64,000 bases of DNA from Vibrio chagasii (GCF_002954585.1 NZ_MSCI01000002.1:2210089-2274088); one strand, 5' to 3'; counted from the stretch's first letter, positions 34,370 to 44,192 are shown. Numbers and translations: made by a program. The notes: generated from the sequence alone by a model not told the origin.

Positions 34370-35179
34370 ATGAAATTTAGCCTTAAAGGTTTACTAACTA
34401 TCGCAGCGGCAGCTTCAGCGCTAGTTCTAGCAGGTTGTGGTGATAAAGAAGTCGACACTTCTAAAGTAAAAGTGGGCGTAATGGCAGGTGCTGAAGCTCA
34501 GGTTGCAGAAGTTGCAGCTAAAGTAGCGAAAGAGAAGTACGGCCTAGATGTCGAACTAGTAACATTCACTGATTACGTAACACCAAACGCAGCACTAGAT
34601 GACGGTTCTATCGACATCAACGCATTCCAACATGCACCGTACCTAGATCAGCAAGTAGCTGACCGTGGTTACAAACTGACAATCGCTGGTAACACGTTTG
34701 TTTACCCAATTGCTGGTTACTCTAAAGAAGTGAAATCGGTAGACGAAATCCAAGATGGCGCGCGCATCGCTGTACCAAACGATCCGACAAACCTAGGTCG
34801 TTCTCTACTGCTTCTTGAGCAACAAGGTCTACTTGAGCTTCGTGAAGGCGCAGGTCTTCTTGCAACAGTGCGTGACATCGTTAAGAACCCTAAGAACCTA
34901 ACGATTGTTGAGCTAGACGCAGCACAACTACCACGCTCTCTTGATGACGTAGCACTGTCTATCATCAACACAACTTACGCGAGCTCTATCAACCTTACTC
35001 CACAAAAAGATGGCGTATTCGTTGAAGACAAAGAGTCTCCATACGTGAACCTAATTGTGTCTCGTGAAGAGAACCTAAACGCTGAGAACGTACAAAACTT
35101 CGTTAAAGCTTACCAAACTGAAGAAGTGTACAAAGCAGCTTCTGACATCTTCCAAGGTGGCGTAGTTAAAGGCTGGTAA
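34370..35179 (+). CDS. metQ: Methionine-binding lipoprotein
   Basis: A 269-residue NlpA-family substrate-binding lipoprotein. The signal peptide ends ALVLAGC (Cys23). The mature part shows VKVGVMAGAEAQVAEVAAKV, SIDINAFQHAPYLDQQ and NTFVYPIAGYSKEVKSVDEI, as in E. coli MetQ (271 aa). AAAAGGAGATTATT is a strong ribosome binding site, consistent with the binding protein being made in excess. A terminator closes the operon. Confidence 0.97.
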   Translation: MKFSLKGLLTIAAAASALVLAGCGDKEVDTSKVKVGVMAGAEAQVAEVAAKVAKEKYGLDVELVTFTDYVTPNAALDDGSIDINAFQHAPYLDQQVADRGYKLTIAGNTFVYPIAGYSKEVKSVDEIQDGARIAVPNDPTNLGRSLLLLEQQGLLELREGAGLLATVRDIVKNPKNLTIVELDAAQLPRSLDDVALSIINTTYASSINLTPQKDGVFVEDKESPYVNLIVSREENLNAENVQNFVKAYQTEEVYKAASDIFQGGVVKGW

Positions 35180-35209
35180 TCTGCCTCGCTTCACTACCCT
35201 ATAGATACC

Positions 35210-35242
35210 AAAAGGGGCTGACATTGTGTCAGCCCCTTTTTC
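35210..35242 (+). terminator. Terminator after metQ
   Basis: AAAGGGGCTGACA, short loop, TGTCAGCCCCTTTTT. Confidence 0.92.
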
Positions 35243-35290
35243 GATCACTAGAAGCTCACTTATGAGCCTGCCACGCTAAAAATATCGTCG

Positions 35291-36067
35291 TTACTTTAGC
35301 TGATCCCAAGAGATGTTTGATACCAGACGGCAATCATCACACTTGAAATAGAAAATATCGTGGATCGGCGCATCTAGCAGCCATTCGCCACCACATTGCG
35401 GACATTTACGCTCTTTTTCGTCTTTCAAACTAATGCCACCCACACGGTACAAGTAGTAGTAAGTAGGAATCTTAGTCAGATATTCAATACGTCCTCTCAA
35501 GCCCCAACCGCGTTTGAACAGTACGCTTTTGGTATCGCTGATTTCCGTCAAGGTCGCGTGTTCAGCTCGACAACCACCACCCATTTGTACTTCATCACAA
35601 GCTTGCCATTCCGTCTGCCATTTCAGCACGGCTTTATGGTCGCCATTGAAGGTAGGTGGGTTACGGTATAGTGGGATCGGCAACAAGCTATCACCACTGC
35701 GTAGCGGTGAGCAGGTATGCACAAAAGTGGTGTACAGTACTTGCCAACTAGGCGCTTCATCTTCAGCCACTTCTTCTGAGTTCAAATCTCGACCCAGCAA
35801 GCGCATTTTAGGAGTCAGCAGGCTCGCATTAGACAGACGATCTAAGCACACTTTCACAAAATCTGAGTGATTACGCGGGTGTAAGCTATCTTGCTCTGGG
35901 CAGACAACACGAACGTAAAACTCGCCGTCACCCATAACGATAGGAAACTCACGGCCTAGCACTTGTCCGTTATAACGCAGTGCATCCATTAAGCCATTCA
36001 CCGCCTTGTCGACAGCGCTTACCGTTGTGTTATCAAAACACTCAAATTGAAGTTCTAGTACGTACAT
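35291..36067 (-). CDS. DUF2310 zinc-ribbon protein
   Basis: A 258-residue protein ending in a C4 zinc ribbon (KCPQCGGEWLLDA and YFKCDDCRLVS, residues about 218-245). The N-terminal 200 residues form an unknown alpha/beta domain (MYVLELQFECFDNTTVSAVD). It matches DUF2310, described only as a possibly nucleic-acid-binding Zn-ribbon protein. It starts four bases after the syd stop on the same strand, so the two are coupled. Function unknown. Confidence 0.85.
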   Translation of the reverse strand: MYVLELQFECFDNTTVSAVDKAVNGLMDALRYNGQVLGREFPIVMGDGEFYVRVVCPEQDSLHPRNHSDFVKVCLDRLSNASLLTPKMRLLGRDLNSEEVAEDEAPSWQVLYTTFVHTCSPLRSGDSLLPIPLYRNPPTFNGDHKAVLKWQTEWQACDEVQMGGGCRAEHATLTEISDTKSVLFKRGWGLRGRIEYLTKIPTYYYLYRVGGISLKDEKERKCPQCGGEWLLDAPIHDIFYFKCDDCRLVSNISWDQLK

Positions 36068-36071
36068 CTAT

Positions 36072-36617
36072 CTATACCGCAGGTTGTAACTTTTCTAAAA
36101 ACTCAGCCAATGTCTCAGCGAGTACATCACGATTTTTGGTGCCTAAGCGCTCTAAAATCACGTTGCCAGTTAAGTTACAAATAGAGATAACATCCAGCTC
36201 TGCATCAGTCGCTGCGATGAAAACCGTCGGTTTCAGCTTTAAGCGACGCTGCGTCACTAGGTGACCTAGAATGTTTTCTTGCAGGCATTCGAAGTCTTCA
36301 TCACTCCAAATCTGCAAAAGAGTCAGCTCATTGCCGTCAAAAGTCGCATTCATATCTGCGCTGTATTGAGCACCATAGAAGGTTTTGATGTCTTCATGTA
36401 GCGTTAGCTCGATGCCTGTCTCTACGTTGGTAAAATCAGCAAACTGCTCACGTGGGTAGTGTTTCCATAACACAGCGTCACCACTCTTTTCTTCTACGCA
36501 TGGCGATACGATGTCCACCAACTCCTCATTACGAGGTAAGCTTTGGTGTTGCTGTTGCCACGCGTCAACGTATCGCTGACTAAAAGAAACCAGTGCGTCT
36601 TGAGCACGTTGAGTCAT
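36072..36617 (-). CDS. syd: SecY-interacting protein Syd
   Basis: Syd is a cytoplasmic protein that binds SecY at the membrane and can probe translocon integrity. It is 181 aa, the same length as in E. coli; WKHYPREQFADFTNVETGIE and LLQIWSDEDFECLQENILGH are family signatures. GGAGATTTTC precedes the ATG. It is divergent from queF and followed by the DUF2310 gene, as in other Vibrio. Confidence 0.94.
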   Translation of the reverse strand: MTQRAQDALVSFSQRYVDAWQQQHQSLPRNEELVDIVSPCVEEKSGDAVLWKHYPREQFADFTNVETGIELTLHEDIKTFYGAQYSADMNATFDGNELTLLQIWSDEDFECLQENILGHLVTQRRLKLKPTVFIAATDAELDVISICNLTGNVILERLGTKNRDVLAETLAEFLEKLQPAV

Positions 36618-36760
36618 GAAAATCTCCTAAACACATAATAATAAATAGAATCTGAGCCTTTCCTTGCCAAATAAGCTTGTCTAATAAGCGATGACGTAAT
36701 GACAGGGTAAAGGGGATTCAGTAAAATCGACCCCATTCTAATCGAATTTGAAACGAAAGT

Positions 36761-37606
36761 ATGAGCAAATATTCCGACGCAAAAGAACTAGCGGGCTTAA
36801 CGCTGGGCCAAAAAACTGAGTACTCTAACCAATACGATGCAAGTTTATTGCAACCAGTACCTCGTAGCCTGAATCGTGATGATCTCGCGCTAAACGGCGA
36901 GTTGCCTTTTGTTGGTCATGATATTTGGACCATGTACGAGCTTTCGTGGCTGAACACAAATGGCCTACCACAAGTGGCGGTGGGTGAAGTTTTCATCCCA
37001 GCAACTAGCCCTAATTTAATTGAATCAAAATCTTTCAAGCTGTATCTGAACAGCTACAACCAGACTCAATTCGAAAACTGGGAACAAGTGACTGAGCGCT
37101 TAACGCAAGACCTGTCGGCATGTGCAGGCGAAGCTGTGATTGTGAATGTTAACTCGGTAACCGACTACACCAACCAACCTATCGTGACGATGGAAGGCGA
37201 ATGTATCGATAACCAAGATATCCAAATCACTAGCTACGACTTCGAAGCGTCTCTGCTTGAAGGTGCTACTGGCGAGCAAGAAGTGGAAGAGACACTGCAC
37301 AGCCATCTATTAAAATCGAACTGTTTGATCACTAATCAACCAGACTGGGGCAGCGTTGAGATCGCATATTCAGGCAAGCAAATTGACCGTGAAGCCCTGC
37401 TGCGCTATTTAGTTTCATTCCGTGAGCACAACGAATTCCACGAACAATGTGTTGAGCGTATCTTCACTGATATCATGAAATACTGCGCGCCTTCGAAGTT
37501 AACTGTATTTGCACGTTACACGCGTCGTGGTGGTCTGGATATCAACCCATACCGTTCAACAGAGCAAGATAGACCAAGCCACAATAAGCGTATGGCTCGC
37601 CAATAA
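36761..37606 (+). CDS. queF: NADPH-dependent 7-cyano-7-deazaguanine reductase
   Basis: QueF reduces preQ0 to preQ1 in queuosine biosynthesis, the only known nitrile reductase. It is the long bimodular type (281 aa; 282 in E. coli): the N-terminal half has the QueF motif ESKSFKLYLNSYNQTQFENW, and the C-terminal half the catalytic Cys in LLKSNCLITNQPDWGS and the Asp/Glu pair beyond. The start MSKYSDAKELAGLTLG is conserved. Divergent from syd. Confidence 0.97.
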   Translation: MSKYSDAKELAGLTLGQKTEYSNQYDASLLQPVPRSLNRDDLALNGELPFVGHDIWTMYELSWLNTNGLPQVAVGEVFIPATSPNLIESKSFKLYLNSYNQTQFENWEQVTERLTQDLSACAGEAVIVNVNSVTDYTNQPIVTMEGECIDNQDIQITSYDFEASLLEGATGEQEVEETLHSHLLKSNCLITNQPDWGSVEIAYSGKQIDREALLRYLVSFREHNEFHEQCVERIFTDIMKYCAPSKLTVFARYTRRGGLDINPYRSTEQDRPSHNKRMARQ

Positions 37607-37660
37607 TCGGCAAACCACACACTTAATTTGGCACCTACCTAATCTTTAAAGGACACTGAA

Positions 37661-39919
37661 ATGCGTTGGTTATACGTTGTTAGCCTATTTATTTTAAGCT
37701 TGAGCACCTCGGTGAATGCGTCGGTCTATTCTTCGGCGCTACTCAACGAAGCCAATAACTTGGTTGAGATCGAACCAAGCCAAGCAAAAAAAATGGCCAA
37801 CAGCTACCTGACGCTGCGTGTCCTTTCTGATCAGCGCGAGAAAAGCCCTTCGGCGATTTCTCGAGAAGAGACAGACTCTTCGATCCGCACCCCAAACAGC
37901 AGTATTGATGCTTACAAGATCTTAGCGAAAGCAGAGTACAACCTTGGTAATATTCGTATTGCGATCAAGCACATCGACAAAGCCTCTGAACTCGCTAAAA
38001 CCTACAAGCTCGACTATCTAAAGGTGGATCTTGAGATCCTAAAAGTTCGCTTAGTTTGGCTCAATGACAGAAAGTCAGACAAAGCCAAAGCTGAACTCGA
38101 AACTATCGAAGCAAATCTAGAATCAGTCAGCAAAACCTTGCGTTTAACGGAAGGCATCACCTACCGCTTAATCATGTTGAAAGCAGACATTGCGTCATAC
38201 GACAACAAGATCGATGAAGCGGAGAAGTACTACCAAGAAGCCAAGAATTACCTCGACCAACGTTATTCAGAAAAAGTATCCATCGACTACCACATTGCAG
38301 TCGGTGAGTTTTACCTGAACCATAAAGAGTACAATCACGCGCTGTCTGAATTGTTGTATGGCTACTGGAAGTCAGTCGAAGGCAACCTGAGTGCACGCTT
38401 GGCAAAAGTTAACCGTCTACTAGCACAGCTGTTCTTTGAGCGCCAAGTGTTAGACAAAGCACTAGAGCACTTATCTCAAGCCGCTGATTTCTATGATAAC
38501 TTTGAAAACTCACCAGTATTAGCTCAAGTGCTGAAGAAAATGGGTGATGTGTACTTCTACCAAGGTAAATACAACCTTGCCCTAGTGCATTTCTTCAACG
38601 TGCTTGACCACGAAAGTACTGACCGAGATATCTACCAAGTCATCGATATTCGCTTAAGTTTATCAGCGACTTACCTGCGCCTTTATAATTACCCTCTTGC
38701 AGAACAGTACCTCACCCGTGCTCTTGAACTGCTCGAGTACACCGATATACCAAAACTGGAAGGCCGTGCTGCGCTGCTATCGGCAGGGCTGGCTTACCAC
38801 CTGCAAGAGAGTGAAGATGTGATCAAGCATGCGACACGTGCACTTGAGATCTCACGCCAAGTCGAGAACTCTCGCTTGTCACAACGCTCGTACTACTTGC
38901 TCTCTTTGGGTTACGAACAAGCCGGTCGCCCGCAGCAGGCGCTCGCTAACCTCAAGCAATACAACAGCCTGGTCTCTTTAGAGCAGCAAAAACTCAACCG
39001 TGTTGGTGAAGATGCATTCCGCCAACAGAAAGAGTTCGCCGAGCAGACCTTACACTATGCAGGTCAAGCGCAAGAGCTAGAGAAATACAAACTTGAACAT
39101 CGCAAGTTCCAGAAGATCGCCTTCGCGCTATTCCTATTCAGTATTGTACTGTTCTTCTTTGTGCTGCGCCGAGGCTACATCATTCAAACCTTGGCCAAAG
39201 AAGTCGATTCACTGCGCACCGATCTCTTTACGCACTCGCGTTCCAAGCTGCCTAACTTAAGAATGCTAAACGCCAAACTGTCGAACTCATTGGAGCAAAC
39301 TAGCCAAACCTTTGAGCAATGGCAGATGGGTGAACTGATTCATGAACCACTAAACGACCGTTTGCGCTTCGTGATGATTGATCTACCTTTCCTACGCAAT
39401 ATGTACACCCAGAATGGTTACAAAGCCGGCCTTGAGCTTGAAGATGCGTTCGGCGAGTACCTCAAATCGAAACTGGAAGGCCTTTCTCGCGTTTACCATT
39501 TCTCGGATGCCAACCTACTCTACATCGAACCGAATTCAGACCGAGACTCATCGCCTGAAGCCATGTTCAGAAAGGTTCAAGATTGGGTAAATGAGTTCGA
39601 GACCGAACGTAATATCAACCGCACCGTTCGCATGGGTATCGCTGACTACCCATTCTTGCCACGTGCGTACACTGCGATAAACGATCAAGAGCTATTAGAT
39701 GTACTATTGATGTCAACAAACCTAGCGCGTGAGATAAGTCTCAAAGAGCGCAGCAGTCAATGGGTATACCTCAAAGCCATCGACAATGCACCCGCCGCCA
39801 GCCTTGCAACAGGTAACATAAGAGAAGCCTGTAAACATGCGATTAATCAAGGGCTAATAAAAATACAATCCTCATACCAGAATGAGGACAACATCAAAAA
39901 AATGCTAAAAGATGACTGA
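37661..39919 (+). CDS. TPR-repeat membrane protein with degenerate GGDEF-like domain
   Basis: A 752-residue protein. A signal peptide (MRWLYVVSLFILSLSTSVNA) is followed by about ten periplasmic TPR helical pairs (residues 60-450, for example VLKKMGDVYFYQGKYNLALV), one membrane span (about 485-505, IAFALFLFSIVLFFFVLRRG) and a cytoplasmic domain (about 520-700). That domain aligns in layout with GGDEF (LPNLRMLNAKL instead of LTGLPNRR), but the active-site loop reads YHFSDANLLYIEP, so it cannot be a working diguanylate cyclase. It could be a c-di-GMP or partner-binding scaffold. AAAGGACACTGAA precedes the ATG; the next gene encodes a GGDEF protein. Confidence 0.78.
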   Translation: MRWLYVVSLFILSLSTSVNASVYSSALLNEANNLVEIEPSQAKKMANSYLTLRVLSDQREKSPSAISREETDSSIRTPNSSIDAYKILAKAEYNLGNIRIAIKHIDKASELAKTYKLDYLKVDLEILKVRLVWLNDRKSDKAKAELETIEANLESVSKTLRLTEGITYRLIMLKADIASYDNKIDEAEKYYQEAKNYLDQRYSEKVSIDYHIAVGEFYLNHKEYNHALSELLYGYWKSVEGNLSARLAKVNRLLAQLFFERQVLDKALEHLSQAADFYDNFENSPVLAQVLKKMGDVYFYQGKYNLALVHFFNVLDHESTDRDIYQVIDIRLSLSATYLRLYNYPLAEQYLTRALELLEYTDIPKLEGRAALLSAGLAYHLQESEDVIKHATRALEISRQVENSRLSQRSYYLLSLGYEQAGRPQQALANLKQYNSLVSLEQQKLNRVGEDAFRQQKEFAEQTLHYAGQAQELEKYKLEHRKFQKIAFALFLFSIVLFFFVLRRGYIIQTLAKEVDSLRTDLFTHSRSKLPNLRMLNAKLSNSLEQTSQTFEQWQMGELIHEPLNDRLRFVMIDLPFLRNMYTQNGYKAGLELEDAFGEYLKSKLEGLSRVYHFSDANLLYIEPNSDRDSSPEAMFRKVQDWVNEFETERNINRTVRMGIADYPFLPRAYTAINDQELLDVLLMSTNLAREISLKERSSQWVYLKAIDNAPAASLATGNIREACKHAINQGLIKIQSSYQNEDNIKKMLKDD

Positions 39920-40037
39920 TTTGCGAGCGGTTAAGACTTGCAACTCGTGACCTTATTTTTAGTTTTGTTATTATCGATGTAACGGAATTTCATCAAAATG
40001 ATCGAGTTCGATCTACGCGGCGCTATTTAATACATCT

Positions 40038-41603
40038 ATGGGCATTCTTGAAAAAGACATTCAGGCGCAACTCCACCAGCTGAAATTTCAGTTGGAGCAA
40101 GTTCGTTTGACGCAAAGAGACACCTCGTTCAAATTTATTCGCGAACAAAAAGTTCTAAAGCGTATCGTCACATCGTTAAGCGACGCGTGCGTTGGCAGCA
40201 ATAGCCATTTAGATGAAAACCTCATTGCCCTTAGGGAAGAGCTAGAAAAGCAAAAAGACATTAGCTCGATAATCCCAAAGCTGGCAGTACTTGAAAGGAT
40301 GCTAAAGCAGAAAACGTTGGCTATGGATAAACAGAACGGATATCTGGACGATAGCATTAAGCACAGTGGGGAAACGCTGCAACGCATAACTGGTCTTCCA
40401 GCGCAGCTCAAGCGAGACCTACGAAACTTACTTAGCTTCTCCGAATGCAATGGCAGTCAGAAAGTCGACCATGCGATAAAGCTACTCGGGATTTTTGAGC
40501 GTGCCATAAAGATTATGGCGAACAACTCACGTTCGCAGTTTGCTGACGCCGCACACTCTCCAGAACAAGAGCTCCTTTCCGACCTATCAAACGAATTACA
40601 ACATCTGATTACTGAACTCGATTTTGAGGGAGAATCAGGTGACATGCTGACCGATATTCGCGCAAAGCTATTGCTTGGTGTTTCCACACAAAACCTGCTT
40701 GAGCTGACACTTCAGATCCTCAAACTGGTCATTGAAGGTACCACGCTAGAGCGTAAAAAGTCTGAACAGTTTATCGATCAACTCAACGCGTCACTCGCAT
40801 CGAGCATCAAAACGGCAGACCAAAATACCGATCAAAGCCAAAGCTATTTCGAGCATCGCCAAGGTCTAAACTCAGAGCTGACAGAGCTAGTGAGTAAGAG
40901 CCAGAACTCTTTAGATAAAGCGAAGGATATTGATAGCTTAAAGCAGTCGATCAGTCCCCTACTCAGTGAAATAGCTTCTCTATCAGAAAGGTTGAATCAC
41001 GCCGAGCAAAAAGAACAAGCACTGATCGAACGAATGAGCTACGGAAAAACTCAGCTCGATTCACTGTATGAAGTGACTCAAGACTACCGCAAACGCCTAG
41101 AAGATCAGGCTCAGCGTATGCTACTTGACCCTCTAACGAAGGTTTACAACCGTACCGCTTTTACTGATCGTTTAGAGCTTGAGTACCGCCGTTGGATTCG
41201 TGCACAACACTCACTACGTGTAGTGCTGCTTGATATCGACAATTTCAAATCGATCAACGACAGCTTTGGTTATACGGCTGGCGATAAAGCTCTGAAAATC
41301 ATCTCACGAACCATCACCAAAGAAACTAGCACCACAGATACTGTGGCTCGTTTTTCTGGTGAAGAGTTTGTCTTATTGCTCCCAGAGCAAACCGATGAAT
41401 ATTGTCATCAGGTGATACAAAACATTCAGACTCAAGTGAGCCGTTTGCCATTTAAGTTCCGTGACCAACAAATCACGATAACCTTATGTGCTGCAAGTAC
41501 TCAGTTCAAAGAGTCGGATACACCAGAAGAAGTATTAGAGCGACTCAATAAAACTTTAAATAAGGCAAAACAGCGCGGTAGCAACCAACTTGTTTGGCAC
41601 TAA
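40038..41603 (+). CDS. GGDEF domain protein (putative diguanylate cyclase)
   Basis: A 521-residue cytoplasmic protein without membrane segments. Residues about 1-350 are helical and heptad-rich (two long coiled-coil stretches), a likely signalling and dimerisation arm. The GGDEF domain spans about 355-521: LDPLTKVYNRTAF, DIDNFKSINDSFGYTAGDKAL and RFSGEEFVLLLPE. The signature is SGEEF (about 440-444), with Ser for the first Gly, a variant seen in some active cyclases. No RxxD inhibitory site lies five residues upstream. It follows the TPR/decayed-GGDEF gene by 118 bases on the same strand. No good ribosome binding site is visible. Confidence 0.88.
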   Translation: MGILEKDIQAQLHQLKFQLEQVRLTQRDTSFKFIREQKVLKRIVTSLSDACVGSNSHLDENLIALREELEKQKDISSIIPKLAVLERMLKQKTLAMDKQNGYLDDSIKHSGETLQRITGLPAQLKRDLRNLLSFSECNGSQKVDHAIKLLGIFERAIKIMANNSRSQFADAAHSPEQELLSDLSNELQHLITELDFEGESGDMLTDIRAKLLLGVSTQNLLELTLQILKLVIEGTTLERKKSEQFIDQLNASLASSIKTADQNTDQSQSYFEHRQGLNSELTELVSKSQNSLDKAKDIDSLKQSISPLLSEIASLSERLNHAEQKEQALIERMSYGKTQLDSLYEVTQDYRKRLEDQAQRMLLDPLTKVYNRTAFTDRLELEYRRWIRAQHSLRVVLLDIDNFKSINDSFGYTAGDKALKIISRTITKETSTTDTVARFSGEEFVLLLPEQTDEYCHQVIQNIQTQVSRLPFKFRDQQITITLCAASTQFKESDTPEEVLERLNKTLNKAKQRGSNQLVWH

Positions 41604-41890
41604 GCGGCCTTAAATTTAATTTATTTCATTTTTTCAAATACTTATCACATACCAATTTCCTCAATGTTTGCTAAGCTAATGATTAACATTCGCTTAACAA
41701 GCATTCTTGGCAAGCAATGCCATATATTCGCTCTTGAGCAGTTTATATAATCCATTAAGCAACGCTGTCGTATTCGTTTCGTCTGGTTAACTCTCTCACC
41801 TTTAACCAAACACTTTCAACGTTTGCTTCTCACTCTCGAGTCAGAGGGTTACTTAACTATCTCCCCTGCTCTTATCAACAAGGAGGCACT

Positions 41891-43255
41891 ATGATCACTC
41901 ATATCAGCCCTGCCGGTAGCATGGATTTACTCTCTCAACTTGAGGTTGAGCGTCTTAAGAAAACCGCGTCTAGTGATCTGTACCAACTGTATCGTAACTG
42001 TACGTTAGCGGTACTTAACTCGGGTAGCCATACCGACAACTCCAAGGAATTGCTCGATAAATACAAATCGTTCGATGTAGAAGTCGTACGCCGTGAGCGT
42101 GGTATTAAGCTCGAACTGAGCAATCCGCCAGAGCATGCCTTTGTTGATGGTGAAATCATCAAGGGTATTCAAGAACACCTATTTTCAGTGCTGCGTGACA
42201 TTGTGTACGTCAACATGCACCTAGCCGACAACCAAAGGCTTAACCTAACCAACACCACTCATATTACTAACCTAGTGTTTGGTATTTTAAGAAATGCTGG
42301 AGCATTAACTCCGGGTATCGAGCCGAACCTTATCGTGTGTTGGGGCGGCCACTCAATCAATGCCAGCGAATACCAATACACTCGTGAAGTGGGTAATGAA
42401 CTAGGCTTGCGAGAACTCAACATCTGTACCGGTTGTGGACCGGGCGCGATGGAAGGCCCAATGAAGGGGGCGGCAATTGGTCACGCGAAGCAGCGTTACA
42501 CCGATCACCGTTACCTAGGTCTGACTGAACCATCAATCATTGCGGCTGAGCCACCAAACCCTATCGTGAATGAGCTTGTGATCATGCCAGACATCGAGAA
42601 GCGTCTTGAAGCGTTTGTTCGTATGGCACATGGCATCATCATATTCCCTGGTGGTCCAGGTACTGCCGAAGAGCTGTTGTACATCTTAGGTATTATGATG
42701 CACCCGAATAACGCCGATCAGCCAATGCCGATTGTGTTAACGGGCTCAAAAGAGAGCGAAGCTTACTTCCGCTCGATCGATAAGTTTATTGGCGAGACAT
42801 TAGGTCCAGAAGCACAAAAACATTATGAGATCGTGATTGATGACCCGGCTCGCGCCGCGAAAATCATGAAGCAAGCTATGCCAGACGTACGTTCTCACCG
42901 TAAAGAGACCGGCGATGCCTACAGCTATAACTGGTCACTGCATATTGAACCTGAGTTCCAACTGCCGTTCGATCCGACCCACGAATCGATGGCGGCACTC
43001 GACCTACATATGGACCAGAAAACAGAAAGCCTTGCAGCAAATCTGCGTAAAGCGTTCTCAGGTATTGTTGCGGGTAATGTCAAAGCTGAGGGTATTCTAG
43101 AGATAGAAAAACACGGCCCATTCATTATTGATGGTGACAAAGAGCTGATGACTAAGATGGACCAACTGCTTAACGACTTTGTTGAACAACATCGAATGAA
43201 GCTACCAGGCGGTACCGACTACGTGCCTTGCTACAAAATCGCTTCAAGTGATTAA
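41891..43255 (+). CDS. ppnN: Pyrimidine/purine nucleotide 5'-monophosphate nucleosidase
   Basis: PpnN (YgdH) hydrolyses nucleoside monophosphates to base and ribose-5-P and is stimulated by (p)ppGpp. It is 454 aa, as in E. coli. The LOG/lysine-decarboxylase-like core shows CTGCGPGAMEGPMKGAAIGH and IIIFPGGPGTAEELLYILG, with flanking N- and C-terminal family domains. AAGGAGGCACT is an excellent ribosome binding site. The order ppnN-xni is the same as E. coli ygdH-xni in this neighbourhood. Confidence 0.96.
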   Translation: MITHISPAGSMDLLSQLEVERLKKTASSDLYQLYRNCTLAVLNSGSHTDNSKELLDKYKSFDVEVVRRERGIKLELSNPPEHAFVDGEIIKGIQEHLFSVLRDIVYVNMHLADNQRLNLTNTTHITNLVFGILRNAGALTPGIEPNLIVCWGGHSINASEYQYTREVGNELGLRELNICTGCGPGAMEGPMKGAAIGHAKQRYTDHRYLGLTEPSIIAAEPPNPIVNELVIMPDIEKRLEAFVRMAHGIIIFPGGPGTAEELLYILGIMMHPNNADQPMPIVLTGSKESEAYFRSIDKFIGETLGPEAQKHYEIVIDDPARAAKIMKQAMPDVRSHRKETGDAYSYNWSLHIEPEFQLPFDPTHESMAALDLHMDQKTESLAANLRKAFSGIVAGNVKAEGILEIEKHGPFIIDGDKELMTKMDQLLNDFVEQHRMKLPGGTDYVPCYKIASSD

Positions 43256-43303
43256 GGCGTTTATGCTACCAACGTTTCAACTCACTAACTGATACGTTAC
43301 TAT

Positions 43304-43326
43304 AAGGGGCTAGCAGCCCCTTTTTA
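43304..43326 (+). terminator. Terminator after ppnN
   Basis: AAGGGGCT, tri-loop AGC, AGCCCCTT, then T-run; compact hairpin just before xni. Confidence 0.75.
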
Positions 43327-43347
43327 TTGCCAATTTAGTGGAAACTT

Positions 43348-44121
43348 ATGTCTATCCATCTTGTTATTATCGATGCCTTGAACCTCATCCGACGCGTGCA
43401 CTCGGCTCAGCCGGATCCAACCGATATAGCAAGAACCATCAACACGACAACTCGCACTCTGAATAAGATTATTTCCGAGTCCAAGCCGACGCATATCATC
43501 GCGGTGTTTGATCACCACCTGCAAGACCGTGGTTGGCGCGCGGAAGTACTGCCTGCTTACAAGCAGAACCGTAAACCCATGCCAGAGCCGCTCATGCAAG
43601 GCCTTGATGCGATCCAACAAGCTTGGTGGGAGTTAGGCATAGATTCGTTACTGTCCGATGGTGATGAAGCTGATGATTTAGTGGCAACGCTGGCTAAGAA
43701 AGTCGCAGATCATGGTGAGACCGTCACCATCATCTCGACAGACAAAGGCTACTGCCAACTGTTGTCGCCTACCCTGCAGATCCGTGATTATTTCCAACAT
43801 CGCTGGTTAGATAAGCCCTTTATCGAGGCGGAGTTTGGTGTAAAACCAGAACAGCTTGCAGATTACTGGGGATTAACCGGTGTAAACTCTAGCCAAGTGC
43901 CTGGCATCCCTGGCGTAGGGCCGAAAGCAGCAAAAGAGATATTAACTTCGTACCCCGATATTGAAACTGCATACCAAGCGGAAGACTTACCGAAGAAATA
44001 TCGTAAGAAGTTTGATGAACACATTGAGTCCGCTCGAGTGTGTAAGCAAGTCTCAGCTCTCAAAACAGACATAGATTTAGGTTTTAACCTGCAAGATATT
44101 CGTTACGAAGCGAGCGCTTAG
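43348..44121 (+). CDS. xni: Flap endonuclease Xni (ExoIX)
   Basis: A 257-residue 5'-nuclease-fold protein like the PolI N-terminal domain (251 aa in E. coli): LVIIDALNLIRRVHSAQP, DGDEADDLVATLA, STDKGYCQLL and the helix-hairpin-helix VPGIPGVGPKAAKEIL. Like E. coli Xni it has fewer acidic metal ligands than FEN/PolI and is probably a K+-dependent DNA-binding or weak flap nuclease. A terminator follows. Confidence 0.93.
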   Translation: MSIHLVIIDALNLIRRVHSAQPDPTDIARTINTTTRTLNKIISESKPTHIIAVFDHHLQDRGWRAEVLPAYKQNRKPMPEPLMQGLDAIQQAWWELGIDSLLSDGDEADDLVATLAKKVADHGETVTIISTDKGYCQLLSPTLQIRDYFQHRWLDKPFIEAEFGVKPEQLADYWGLTGVNSSQVPGIPGVGPKAAKEILTSYPDIETAYQAEDLPKKYRKKFDEHIESARVCKQVSALKTDIDLGFNLQDIRYEASA

Positions 44122-44162
44122 CTCTATATAAAACCCTTCGTTATACCAAGTTCCAGATACAG

Positions 44163-44192
44163 AAAAGCCTTAGTCGATACTAAGGCTTTTTG
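44163..44192 (+). terminator. Terminator after xni
   Basis: AAAAGCCTTAGT, loop, ACTAAGGCTTTTT; it can also serve the convergent TonB-receptor gene on the other strand. Confidence 0.88.
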
